Position numbers and translations under genes: made by a program. 64,000 bases of DNA from positions 285,654-349,653 of the forward strand of contig NW_006763145.1 of assembly GCF_000264905.1 (NCBI RefSeq). The letters are read 5' to 3'. The stretch comes from Stereum hirsutum FP-91666 SS1. Its lineage: Eukaryota > Basidiomycota > Agaricomycetes > Russulales > Stereaceae. A model generated the notes under the pieces. It was given only the letters and a program-made list of their open reading frames with translations. It was not told the DNA's origin and searched no databases. This document shows positions 35,160 to 45,753 of the stretch, one piece after another (position 1 is the first letter of the stretch; the number at the start of each line of letters is the position of its first letter).

Positions 35160-38100
35160 TCATCGCATAGTTGGAGATCTCGGACTCCTAACATTGTTCT
35201 CGATGTCCGAGATTTGTTGGATCCGTTTATCAGCCAGCTCTCGCTGCCGTTGCAACGACCTACACGATCTCTTCGTCAGAAAAAAAATGCTTGCACGGTA
35301 GGAAAGGAGAGACATACTTGATCTGTGTCTCTAACTCGACGATCCGCTCCTTGTATCCTTGCTTCTCCCGCTTCACCTTCTCCTCCGCGGCCCGCAGACG
35401 CGTCTCGTACTCCTTCACCCGGGCCTCCCATTTGTTGTCCGCTACCGTCGTCTTCTGGTTCATGTTCGCCATCTTCTCCTCTGCGGAGGCAAGTTGGTTT
35501 TGAGCATTGGTTAGGCGACGTTCAGCGTTGGTAGCTCGGGCCTGCAGCGCTCGGATCTCGTTCGAGTCTCCAACTCCTGGACGGCGCATACTCGAAAGCT
35601 GAGCCGTGAGCTCTGCGTTCGATGCCTAATCAACCAGCGATTCAGTACCCAGACAACATTGGGAAGTAAAATGACAGAACGCACCCGAATCGCCTCTATC
35701 TCCCCATCCTTGGCGTTCATTTTCCTCCTCCAAGTCGACTTGGTATCAGCGTACGTCTTCAAGCTGCCCTCGAACTTGTCGATCTGCTTCCACCTATTAT
35801 CCAGCTGCTTCTTGATATCGCCCAGCTTCTCGGCGTATCGGGTCTCTGCGTCCTTCACGCGTTGGTCAAACTGAAGCTGTATCTGACTGAGCGACTTGAG
35901 CCGGGTGATCAGGTTGTCGTGGAAGACGCTGAAGTTCGTGAATGGCTTCGTCTCCGCCTGGCCGCCCTTCTTCTGTTGAACAACCAGATGGACGTAAGTA
36001 GATGCATGAAAAATGACGTGTGTTGGATAATCGTACGCACCGGTGTCTTGTCAACGCCCAAGATCTTATCCATATACTGGTAGATCGTCAACAGAAGAGT
36101 GTTCCTCTCCGTCAACTGATCCCTGTACTGACTCTCCGCTACCAACAACGACCTCTGGTCCTTCGACAGCCTCTGCTCCAAGTCATGCGTCTTCGACCTC
36201 AAGCTCGCAAGCTCCGTCTCCGAAGCCGTCAAGCTCGCCTTCGTCGAGTCCAACTTCTCCGAGAGGTTCAGTCTGGCCTGGGTCTGAGTCGCTAGTTGAG
36301 CGGCGAGCTCCCTGTTCTCTGCGTGGAGGGTATCCACTAGACCATCCCGCTCCCGACTCTTGGTCTCTCTGTCGTCGAGATCCTTCCTCGCACGGGTGAG
36401 CTCATCCTCCAGCCGCTCAAGGTCCCGCTTCATACGGTCGACTTCGAGCTGAAGAGAGAACCTCGCCGTCGTATGGCTCTCGCCCAACTTCTTCGACTCG
36501 GCCTCCATAGACTGCAGTGCAGACTGAAGGGCAGCGAGATCCGCGTCCCGTTGAGCGAGCAGAGATCGAGTCCGGTCGAGATCGGAGAGGGCGTTGTTAA
36601 GGGCTGACTCCTTCGCCTCGAGCGCCCGTTGTTCGCGTCGAAGCTCGGCGTCGTGTTCGCGGTCGGCTTTATCGAACTCGCCCTCGAGGTGCTCTCGGTC
36701 CTCGCGCTCCTTACGGATTTCTTCGACGAGGTCCTCGACATGGCGGGCGAGCTCCTCTTGTCGCTCCCGATGAGCACCGATGTCATGCTTGGCGTTCTCA
36801 TACATTTGGGACATCTCGTCGAGATCCCTCTTCGTGGAGGCTAGTTTCTGCGTAAGGAAAAAGTGTCAGCTGGAATGCTATCATGAAAGTGGAGAACTGC
36901 GTACGCCTTTCAAGGCCTCAGTCAGAGCCTCCAGCCGTTCGCGGTCCACTGCCTCGTCTTCTCGAAGGCGGTCGTTCAGCTTTTTGAGCTCGTCATGCTC
37001 TTCTTCGAGCTCGTAGATGCGATGCCCGAGTTGCTCGACCTCCCGGTTGGCGGCAGCGATCTCCTCGTCCTTCTCGTCTGACTCCTTCTCGAGATTGGCC
37101 AAGGCGATTTCGAACTTCTCGTGAAGATCGTTGGTGTTCGACTCCAGCTCGGCGACATGCATCCGGAGCTCTTCGCATTCAGAGTCACGCTCTGCCAGTG
37201 CCTAGAGAAATGAAATGCTCAGTGAAGAAATTCGCGATAACCGAACACAACCATAAACTTACGTCTCGGAGTTCCTCCACCTGCGCCTTGCCCTCGTCCA
37301 CCTCCACCCTCCATGTCTCGTCGATCTCTTCCAGAATGGTGTTATGCTCGTTGAGCAAGTCGGCGACTTCCTGCTGCTTGAACTCGAGCTCGTCGTCCTT
37401 CTGCTGGATCTCGATCGTCGCCGCCGCCAACTTGTCCCTCAGCTCATTCAACCCATCCTGCATTGCCTCCCGCTCCTCTCTCTCTTCATATATCTGCGCC
37501 CGACTCTCGCTCCTTTCGATAGACTCCGCCTCCCTCCTACGCTGCAGATCCTCCACCTCCAACCTCAACGTCTCCATCTGATCCATCAAATCCTCCTTCT
37601 CATCGTCCCTCAATGCCACAAGATCAGCATGCTCCTCGATCGCAGCCTTCAAGTCCTCATTCTCCGCCTCCAACTCCGCCAACCGCCTCCTCATCCTATC
37701 CTTCCGCGCCTCTCCCTCCTCCCCAGCGAACGACGAATCCTCCCGCCTCTGCAGCTCATTCTTCAGCCGGTCCAGCTCCTCCGAGTTGTCCATCAACAGG
37801 TCCTTCATGTTCGTCAACTCGCTCTCCAGCTCCTGATTCCTATCCTCCGCATCTCTCAAGGCCATCTCCAGCTCCTCATCCACATCCTGACTCGACTCGA
37901 CCCTCCGTCTCCTCAGTTCCCTGATCTCTCTATCCCTCTCCTGCAACAGTTCTTCCAGCTCCCTCTCCCTCCTCGACGACCCTCCCTGTGCACCACCACC
38001 GCCGCCGTTCTTCTGCGACCTCTCCAGCTCCTTCTCCAGCTCTAACACCAACTTCCTCAACTTCTTCAGATCCATGCCCCGCTGCTGCACCTCGATCTTC

Positions 38101-39412
38101 AGGTTAATATTCTGCTTCAGCGCGGCGTCAATCTGGTCCGGCGCGAGCTGGGCGAGGCGTTCCTCGAGGAAGTGCACTTTCAGTTTGATATTGAAGTTTT
38201 CTTTTTTCAGGTTGTCTATATGCTTTAGGAATAAGAATATGAGAAAGAGTTCGGGGCGGCTGTATGCGAGAGAGAGGAGAGGTGTATGTGTTGGGAAGCC
38301 CATGGCGCGTATGGTGGCAAAGTGGGATGAGGGATAGATAAATGGAATGGACGTGGGGCGAGTGTGATTGGATGGCTAAGACGGATGTATGCGAGATGCT
38401 AGGATTGCATTCGGGACATAGTTAACTGCAGAGTGGTTTATATATGCGCTTTGAACATATGTGAGAGCGCGATGACCACGTTCTGATTGAGGGTGAGGAT
38501 AGGGGGAAACCATCGCATCAGAGACGGAATACACGTGTTCGACGCATTATCTGAACAGGGCGTTTCGGCCACGGAGAGGCAATGAGGAGATGTGGGCATG
38601 CGAGCAGCAGTGGACAACATGCTTCAGCTACATTGCGAAGGCTGTGCTCGCACCATATAATCATTTCGTGTGAGCTCGTTTTAGGTTGTGGCGCTCTAGT
38701 GCCACAGGCGAATGTCGCAGTGTATAGAGTGGGAACCCGAAAAGAAATCTGTGAACATGAATGCCACAAATACAGTGGCCATGGGGAAGACAACGTTGCG
38801 GAGATGATATCGAGAATATCGAGGTATATCGTCGTAAATGACCCTAGTTTTGCGCGGCTCATCTTCGCAGAGACGACGGGATACCACCAAAGTACGCAGA
38901 CGGGCACCATACCAAGAGTCCAGCATCCTGGATAACAGTGCAACATCTTCGCAGTGTAATAAGATATTTAGACACACCTTTTCTTGGTCTCTCAGCGTGA
39001 GGTTTACACTCTTCCCAGCAGCTGCGCCGCCCGCCCTCGACCGCTTCCCCCGACCATTCAGAGCTGACTCTGCTAGGTCTTCTGGGGCCTTCCGTGCCGT
39101 TCCAAGGATATCCTGAGTCGTCTCGTCTCCACCCTCTTCGTCATGACTGGCGAGCCGTCGTCGGGCCACAGGAGTAGCAGTAACCTCGTCTATTCGACTT
39201 TTTGAATTGCGTCGGAGATGGGAAGCATGCTGAGGCGGAGATGGTGTGGTAAGCGGTGCTGTCGATGGTGCGGTCGTTACGGACGATGTAGAAGGTATCC
39301 TGAAAGACTTTGCTGGAGTCGAGAAGTCAGAGATGAGTGAACCTAGTGAGAGATCCGGATTGCCGAGAGATTGCACAGACGAGTTGCCTCGACTGTGGTT
39401 GGCAAAAGACAT
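35160..39412 (-). CDS. Centrosomin/Mto1-like microtubule-organising-centre protein
   Basis: Long coiled-coil protein of more than 1,000 aa. Exon 1 (39412-38978) has a Ser/Pro-rich start and ends in LTLRDQEK. Exon 2 begins at 38222 with HIDNLKKENFNIKLKVHFL. Joined, they give the classic centrosomin motif 1 (Cnn_1N/CM1, PF07989), which recruits the gamma-tubulin complex. Nearly everything after it, down to 35160, is heptad-repeat coiled coil rich in Glu, Arg and Leu, split by four or five short introns. The C-terminus ends KRIQQISDIENNVRSPRS plus a few residues. Fission yeast Mto1/Pcp1 and Aspergillus ApsB are the functional analogues; nucleation of microtubules at the spindle pole or septum is inferred. 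The intron between exons 1 and 2 is 755 nt, much longer than the rest. Confidence 0.85.
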
Positions 39413-39914
39413 GTTTGGGAATGAGCGGTGCTATTCCCTCGTCGTCGATGTCGATGAGCTCGTGTACAAGGCGTAATGGTATGAAATTGGGTGAGGGGAG
39501 ATGGTACAGAACCAAAATCCAACCAGAGTCCTGTGCCAGACCATCGGACTGTTTCACGGTCACGTGTTGGTGTTTAATGGGGCGACGCGCCACAGGGGGC
39601 CACAGCAACGCTTTCCTCTCTTCCACTCGTTGCATGCACACACTGTGCTAAGCTTTCTGTCTTGTAGAGACCTTGGCAGCCACATAATAACGTCTTAGTC
39701 AGCTGCCTTCTCTTCAGCCATAATTCACCGCAACGATACCTCTGTTTATCCAGAGACGACGTCCCTTCAAGGACAAGCGAAATCCGAAGCCGGTGGCACT
39801 ACAATATCCGACTTCACGACAGAGACTCACTTCCTGACTTGTACTCTGTCAGTCATACTAGCCTCACTAACACCAGTGCTTATACTGTGGCTCCTTCTGA
39901 AAGCTCAGATAACG

Positions 39915-40984
39915 ATGGCAAATCTATTTCGGACCGAGAACGGGTCTCGCATACGCTTCTACTTCTACAACATCCCCGACGACAGAAAGGCAGAACTGAC
40001 AGAAAAGATCCAGGTAATATAATTCGCGCCCATCTTTCAAGCTTCGTTAATCCCACCGCTTAACTAATTCCATGGTGTTACTTTGACAGGTACATGGCGG
40101 CCGTGTAACGAAAATCGAGCCCGCCGTGCACCCAGACGCCGATACCAAACAATTCGTAATCCTCGTAAACACAGACGCACAGCTCTACAAACTACGCAAA
40201 TCATACGAAGGCAAAGAGAATGTCCGCATATCGAAGACCGGTGTTGTAGACCTGAGCATCAAGCGTGGCTCTTACAGTCGTTCTTTGCCTCCGTCTATGA
40301 CTCCGAAGCCTCCTGTAGTGTTCGTAGATTATTTCTCTGCTTTTCTGTTAAACGTTCTGAACCGTGGATGGCCGTGCGACTACTTGTTTTTCCACAGGGA
40401 GAGGGTCCCGTATACGGCAGAGGACGAAGAGAATATGGTTCGATGGCTTGCTACACGCATGCCACACAAAGCCGACGGTGGACGCGCCGGAAACCTCGAA
40501 TGGCAAGAGCTTTGCTCACGCGCGGCAGTGCGATCTAATTCCTCTCATACATCCTCACCGTCCAGTTCTGATATAATTTGCATATATGTGTACGAAACAG
40601 CAATACGGCGAGAACGAATGGGCGAAACGCCACACCTGGCAATCATGGCGAGACCACTACAAGCATAAGCAAACAGACTTGGACTCTAGGATCGATAAAC
40701 TCGTGGAATTGTATCCTCCATCGTCGGATAGGAAAGGGATGGCTCCTGTGAAGCGTTCGGTGAAGAGGCTGAGGAGGTCGGATGCACTTGGTGATGACTC
40801 GGATGGGGAAGTGTTTGATCTTAGCGATGATGGCACAGACAAGGAGCAGATGAGGGAGGAGGCGGTGGAAGCGGAAGAAGAGGAGGAGGAAGAAGAAGAA
40901 GAAGAAGAAAACTTGTCAGGTAAAGAAGCCTCGGGTGGGGTAGGGAAAAATAGAAAGAGAAGCCTGACAGGAAAGAGTTTGTAG
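39915..40984 (+). CDS. Rap1-like protein, short copy with FunK1-like 3' end
   Basis: Roughly 270 aa. Exon 39915-40013 joins 40090 onward in phase, giving a reduced N-terminal BRCT-like part (RIRFYFYNIPDDRKAEL, HGGRVTKIEPAV). The Rap1 Myb-like domain then runs across exons 40398-40527 and 40601-40984: VPYTAEDEENMVRWLATRMP, then EWAKRHTWQSWRDHYKHKQ. The stretch LYPPSSDRKGMAP matches KYPPDTHAKGMAP of the long copy, so the two are paralogues. The end of exon 2 is uncertain (donor near 40276 or 40299). After a run of glutamates, the last 25 codons (SGKEASGGVGKNRKRSLTG and on) match the C-terminus of the FunK1 kinase ending at 45032 rather than the long Rap1 copy. It could be an altered telomere factor or a decaying copy. 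Confidence 0.7.
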
Positions 40985-40998
40985 ACGTGCTCCGATGT
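40907..40998 (+). repeat. Shared 3'-end segment, copy 1 (in Rap1-like gene)
   Basis: These 92 bp, comprising the last codons, the TAG stop and 14 bases of 3' flank, align without gaps to 44955-45046. By hand count there are about 16 mismatches. The last 17 bases (from TAGACGTGC) are identical. The match ends abruptly downstream. Confidence 0.85.
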
Positions 40999-41524
40999 CG
41001 CCAATCCTTATAAGTATTCTCCACCGTCCTTTCTCCTCACTCATACTTACACTCTTACTCTAAACTTCGTCCGTCCGACTCATACGACTTTCATTTTCTA
41101 TAATCTCATAGTGGCCCTCGGATTTTACATTGACGATATGGCACCCAATTGTGGGGTATTGACATGAATCACGCTGGTGGCGCATGGACGCCGTGGTCCT
41201 CAGCGCAGACCGATACTTGCTCTTTGGCCTATACCGAGCCTTGGGGATGGATTACTGATCAAGTCGTCCAGACATTAAAAGTGTTAAGCCGGTCATAATC
41301 TGGAATCGCTTCTCTGGTAATTTTCTCGGTCCTGCGCTGGCTATCCATCGGCTTCCTGGACGGCCTCGCTTACGAGGGCACTCACTGGGCTGGCAGGCAC
41401 TACAAGGCACTTACTGTTATATGTCTTGCTTCCCGCGATCTGTATAATAATACCCCACGGACCTGATTTCCTCCCAGTTTCTTCAGATATTCGGCGAGGC
41501 TCAGACCCATCCCGAGTTCATCAA
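40985..41524. other. Intergenic between short Rap1-like gene and the FunK1 block
   Basis: No supported gene. Beyond 40998 the sequence no longer matches the flank of the kinase gene at 45046. Confidence 0.4.
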
Positions 41525-41842
41525 TCAGGACTTTACGAGTCTGGAGAATCGACTTCCGTGTTTCAAGACCGCAGTGACCAGGTGTTCATTCGCACTCTCA
41601 TGGACATTTTTATGAAACAGAATGCCTTGATATGGACTCAGTTCCTTGCTGTCGACGAGCCGGGAATGATCATGATGGAGTTTTGGTGCACGCCACTTTG
41701 ACGCCACTTTGTCCAAGGTGCGTGGCGGTGCAGTGTTATTTGGTACGGCCGAAGCCGAAGCCGAAGCTCCGTGTCCCTCCGCTTTTTGGACTTCCTTTTG
41801 AACTTCAACCTCAATCTGCACAGTCGCTCGAGGCTGCCCCAT
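41525..41842 (-). CDS. Possible small divergent ORF, copy 1
   Basis: A 105-codon frame divergent from the first FunK1 kinase. Its first 50 residues (IEVEVQKEVQKAEGHGASAS, then TLDKVASKWRAPK) are conserved in the duplicate block at 45187-45384 (VEVEVQKEAHKGKRGHG, then RLWTKWRA). Conservation in reading frame with short length changes suggests, but does not prove, translation. It resembles no family I know. It may also be promoter DNA that happens to stay open. Confidence 0.3.
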   Translation of the reverse strand: MGQPRATVQIEVEVQKEVQKAEGHGASASASAVPNNTAPPRTLDKVASKWRAPKLHHDHSRLVDSKELSPYQGILFHKNVHESANEHLVTAVLKHGSRFSRLVKS

Positions 41843-41851
41843 ATATCACTC

Positions 41852-41858
41852 TATAAAG
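41852..41858 (+). promoter_or_regulatory. TATA box of first FunK1 copy
   Basis: TATAAAG lies about 55 bp upstream of the conserved ATG at 41910 and more than 400 bp upstream of the kinase ATG at 42278. This implies transcription begins before the short upstream frame. The matching place in the second copy reads TTGAATATC, so the box is not conserved there. Confidence 0.45.
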
Positions 41859-41909
41859 CTCAATAAAGCTGCACTCTTCCTACTTCGCACTCCCCTTGTT
41901 AACCTCAAG

Positions 41910-42006
41910 ATGCTTCTTCCGCTTGCAGAGATACCTGTGAACGTTATTGCTTCAAACTCGAACCAGTCATCTCGAGCCGCTCGTCGAAAAGGTCCACAGC
42001 TATGTC
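41910..42006 (+). other. Upstream ORF or first exon of FunK1 copy A
   Basis: ATG followed by 31 more codons (MLLPLAEIPVNVIASN and on), then a donor C|GTAAGT. The second copy has the same unit at 45404-45500, also 97 nt. Differences are mainly at third codon positions, plus two 6-nt indels that compensate. That pattern is typical of coding selection. I could not connect it in frame to the kinase ATG with canonical sites. It may be a separate upstream peptide, a 5' leader exon or an N-terminal extension. Confidence 0.45.
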
Positions 42007-42277
42007 GTAAGTTCAGTTAACGTCGGGTAGCTTCTATTTGAGTTGAATATCACTGATTTCCCTCTGCCATAAACCGAAGCAGACAATCCTAATATCGTGT
42101 CATCCCATGCCGATCCGGGACGGCATGACCTGCGTAGGCATTCTTTGCATGGTTCCAAACGTTGTCTTTTCGCGCTTTATTGATTGTTAAGGGCGTTGTT
42201 CAATACAGCTACCGGGCGCGAACATAACTTGGCCACATCAGAAGAGGTGGAACAGCTGGTGTTCCCTCACCCCTCGT

Positions 42278-45032
42278 ATGGCTTCTCGTGACACCCCTCT
42301 GAACAATCGGCACAAAAGCACTGACACCTCGTCCATTCACAGGAACTGGGACAAATTTAACCACAATGCTGAACTCGCAGTAGCCAGTGAAATCGACGGT
42401 CATGCTTACGGCAAGACGGAAGGCCTCATCGATAGCTTTCTCGGCGACGAAACCCAGTTAATCAATGAGATCACCGAGCACATATACGGTGCCCTCGTCA
42501 AAAGCAAAACCTACGATTCCAAACAACGAATTTGGAAAGACATTCCGACGCAGCCTACAAACGATAAAGTCATCTACATTCCACTCGCGATTGTTCTGAA
42601 CAAGATAATCAAGTTATGTGATGAGACAGAGTACGAGATCTATTGGCGCGACGAGTGTTTCTCTCCGCCGGAAATAAAGTCTCATGAACGTCGGCGCTAC
42701 CTGATCAACGAAACACGAGCTACCCGCCTACGGTGGCGTGCCATTCATAGTCTGATCGAAGTTGTGAAAGACGAGGACGAGCCCGCCGGTTTACAGCTTT
42801 TGCGTCATATACATTCGACGCTGAAGGAGCAGCCTGACCGGCGGTTCATGTACGGCTTTGTGTTTGCGCGGCGTGCGTTGTCATTATGGCAAGTCGATCG
42901 AAGTGGTAGCTTAGCGGCTCGTCCATTCGACGTTCACAGAGTACAATTTCCACTTATTTCTCCATAATTCCCGCATTTAACAGCGTATCCTCTTCCTTGA
43001 ATAGGACCCCAAACAGTTTATTCGTATTATCATAGGATTACTCGTAAAGTCTCCGGAATCACTGGGCTGGGACCCGACGATGCTTCGGTTTGTCATCGAC
43101 GAAGAACACCCCAATGGCCACGCTCTTCCGTCTTATTCTGTCAAAGACGCTTACTCCGCTTCTGGCCCATACACACACATGTGGATCACCACCGTCGACG
43201 CCCCGTGCTCGGCCGCTGGTTCCTCACATAAAACATCTACTGTCAGCGAGATGGATCAAACCTCGAGCGATACCCCCAAGCAGCGTTTCATCTTATATAC
43301 AGCACTCAGTCTGGCTCGAACGGAAGTTCTTCGTGGACGGGTTACAAGGGTATGGCTGGCATGGAAGTTCGAAGACATGGAGAAACACCAAAAGGATCGC
43401 AAGGTATGTCGTCACTTCCTCCACTATCAACCTCTCCAAACTTACGCTCGATAGGTCTATGTTTTCAAGGACACATGGAGAGCCGAACGGCCCGGGCTTG
43501 AGGGAGATGGCTATCCTGAAGGTCCTGGCGTCGCGAAGATCTACTCCTATAGTGTCGTTCGAATCAACGGAAGACGAGATGACACTCTGAATTTCATTCG
43601 CGGAGGGGTCGAACCATATGAAGCTCGTGCGTCCCTAATCGCGACCGGTGAGAATGAAGCCCAGAGGTCTATCAGAGGTAATCCGCGGAAACGATACCTG
43701 TATAGCTTCCCCAGCATCGTGCGTGACCCGCTCGCGGACTTCTCGCCACCAGATATTTTGGAGAAGGTGATACCGAAGGGCGGGCCCTGCAATCGTCTCC
43801 ACACGCGCTTGATCATGGAGACTTATGGGCTGCCACTTACACGGTTTCGATCTTTGCCCGAGGTAGTTGGCGCATTGCACGATTCTATCCAAGGTAGGTT
43901 ATCTCTTCGATCTTTGTAACGTATCACTCACCATCTTCGTCTGCAGGCCACGAGTTTCTTTGTTCGCGAGGGATTCTGCACCGTGATATCAGCCAGAGCA
44001 GCATCATGATCATACCGGAACCTCAAACCGAGCGAGGCTTTCGTGGAGTGCTTATTGACCTCGACTTGACCATCGAAACGAACATCGAAAGATTGGATAT
44101 TGTCGGGGACGAGCAGAGTGTAATTTTGATAGATTTCCCCTAAAGCATTGATGAGGCACTAACTTCCTAGACTTTAGGGCACGAAGGCGTTCATGAGCGG
44201 AGAGCTTCTCACGGGAGAGGCGTACACGGTCCCGCAGTCCAAGCCACTAGTACTTTCCGACTTCAAGTTGACAGCAGCGACCGCTGAATACAAACCTAGA
44301 TCGCCCTCCGTGGACATTGCCGTCAGTCATGATGTCGTTCATGATCTCGAGTCCCTTTTCTGGGTTTTGTGCTGGCTATGTGTCTCGTACGAAGGCCCGT
44401 CTACTCGACGCACCCACGCTTGGGACAAGGACGAGGCCGTTACCGCCAACCTGAAGGGAGCTATCCGGGCAATGTTCGAGTCGACGGACGCCAGACTTCT
44501 CGCGAGTGAAAAGGCCTTGTTCCTCATCAGTGCTCCACAAAAGTCGGAACTCAGGCGGTGGTGCGCCCCCTACTTCCACCCCTTCCTCCCGCTCGTTACC
44601 GGGCTTCACAGTACCCTCAAAGATGCTTATGCCACGAGAACATTCACCAAACTGCATACCGAATTTCTCGAACAATGCGCAATCGCGGAGACAATGCACG
44701 AAGTCCCGACCTGGAACAACACCGATCCGAAGTACCGCTCCATGGAAGAAGCCGAAGTATCCGCTCGTCAGCGCGAGCAAGATGGACCGCCCACCGAAGA
44801 CAGTAGTTCTCCGAAGGCATGGAAGCCGAAGGAGGAGACCCAGAGAGACGCACAAGCCCGCCATAAAGAATTCGACAGTAGGGGAAACAATATCGCCGTA
44901 GAGCGAGGTGGACCGTCATCCTCTGGCTCGGCTCAGAAACGCTCTATGCGGTTCGAGAACTTATCAGGTGAAGGGCTCTCGGGAGGCGGAGGGAATAATA
45001 GAAAGAGAACCCGGACGGGAAAGAGCTCGTAG
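42278..45032 (+). CDS. FunK1 fungal-type protein kinase, copy A (catalytic loop altered)
   Basis: 842 aa from exons 42278-42940, 43005-43403, 43455-43893, 43947-44119 and 44178-45032, all GT-AG and in phase. The N-terminal part (GLIDSFLGDE, then YEIYWRDECFSP) and RWRAIHSLIEVV match the FunK1 N-terminal domain. The kinase core has FEDMEKHQKDRK and the catalytic loop ILHRDISQSSIMII, where the usual Asn of HRDxxxxN is Ser. It is followed by GVLIDLDLTIE (DFG position) and GTKAFMSGELL, and then HDVVHDLESLFWVLCWLC. The lost Asn should weaken Mg-ATP binding, so reduced activity or a pseudokinase role is inferred. The C-terminus ends NRKRTRTGKSS, unlike copy B and shared with the short Rap1-like gene. 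Phosphorylation targets of this family are unknown. Confidence 0.88.
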
Positions 45033-45046
45033 ACGTGCTCCGATGT
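44955..45046 (+). repeat. Shared 3'-end segment, copy 2 (in FunK1 copy A)
   Basis: Counterpart of 40907-40998, aligned without gaps and including the stop codon and the first bases after it. The other FunK1 copy does not carry this tail. Confidence 0.85.
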
Positions 45047-45186
45047 TGTCATTGGTCAATTCATATTACTCGTCGTGATTCGTGACTTTGGTCAGGTGTT
45101 CGTTAGTACTCGGATTGGCATTTTCATAATATGGAACACATTTATTTCATGTCGACGAACCAGATATGGAGTTATTTATGGTGCAC

Positions 45187-45384
45187 TTATGCGCGCCACT
45201 TAGTCCAGAGGCGTGTGGCGGTGTGTAAGTTAGGTGGCGCGGCCGAAGCCGAAGCTCCGTGTCCATGACCACGTTTACCTTTATGGGCTTCCTTTTGAAC
45301 TTCGACCTCAACGACCTCAACACGAGGCCGCGCCATATCTCTCTCTTTGAATATCGACAAAGCCGTAGTCTTCCCACTTCCCAC
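45187..45384 (-). CDS. Possible small divergent ORF, copy 2
   Basis: Duplicate of the frame at 41525-41842; the shared part starts at MARPRVEVVEVEVQKE. It ends earlier, after WTKWRA, because the downstream sequence differs. The first residues (GSGKTTAL) look like a Walker A motif but are absent from the other copy and are probably chance. Confidence 0.25.
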   Translation of the reverse strand: MGSGKTTALSIFKERDMARPRVEVVEVEVQKEAHKGKRGHGHGASASAAPPNLHTATRLWTKWRA

Positions 45385-45403
45385 TCACCTTGTCTACCCC
45401 AAG

Positions 45404-45500
45404 ATGCTTCTACCACTTGCAGAGATACCTGTGAACGTCATTGCTTCAAACCAACCATCTCGAACCACTCGTCGACGCCCAACAGGGCCACCGCTGCGTC
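45404..45500 (+). other. Upstream ORF or first exon of FunK1 copy B
   Basis: Same length (97 nt), same ATG and same C|GTAAGT donor as 41910-42006. It begins MLLPLAEIPVNVIASNQPS. See that entry for why coding selection is suspected and why the link to the kinase frame is unclear. Confidence 0.45.
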
Positions 45501-45753
45501 GTAAGTAGAGTTTCGGGTTGTTTTTACTTTAATTGTATATCGCTGACTTATCTCTGTCACAATCAAAGCACACAATCACAATATCGCGCCATCTTGTGCG
45601 GGTCCGGAGTATCATGACTCGCGTAGGTATTTTTTGCAGGCTTCCAACACGTTGTTTCCTCACGCGTTTCCTGATTCGACACAGTCATCGCGCCCGAGTA
45701 TAACTCAACCTTTTCAGAAGAGGACGAACAGTTGGTGTTCCCCCACCACTCGT

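Noticed and set aside
37344..38045. 233-codon plus-strand frame opposite the coiled-coil gene
   Set aside because: It is the antisense shadow of Glu/Leu-rich coiled coil, and composition alone keeps it open.
38222..38303. Start of the centrosomin-like protein at 38303 inside the intron
   Set aside because: The exon at 39412-38978 joins in phase and restores the full LTLRDQEK-HIDNLKKEN motif, so the intron frame is not the main start.
45334..45384. GSGKTTAL Walker A-like motif
   Set aside because: It is too short, absent from the duplicate block, and has no following P-loop fold.
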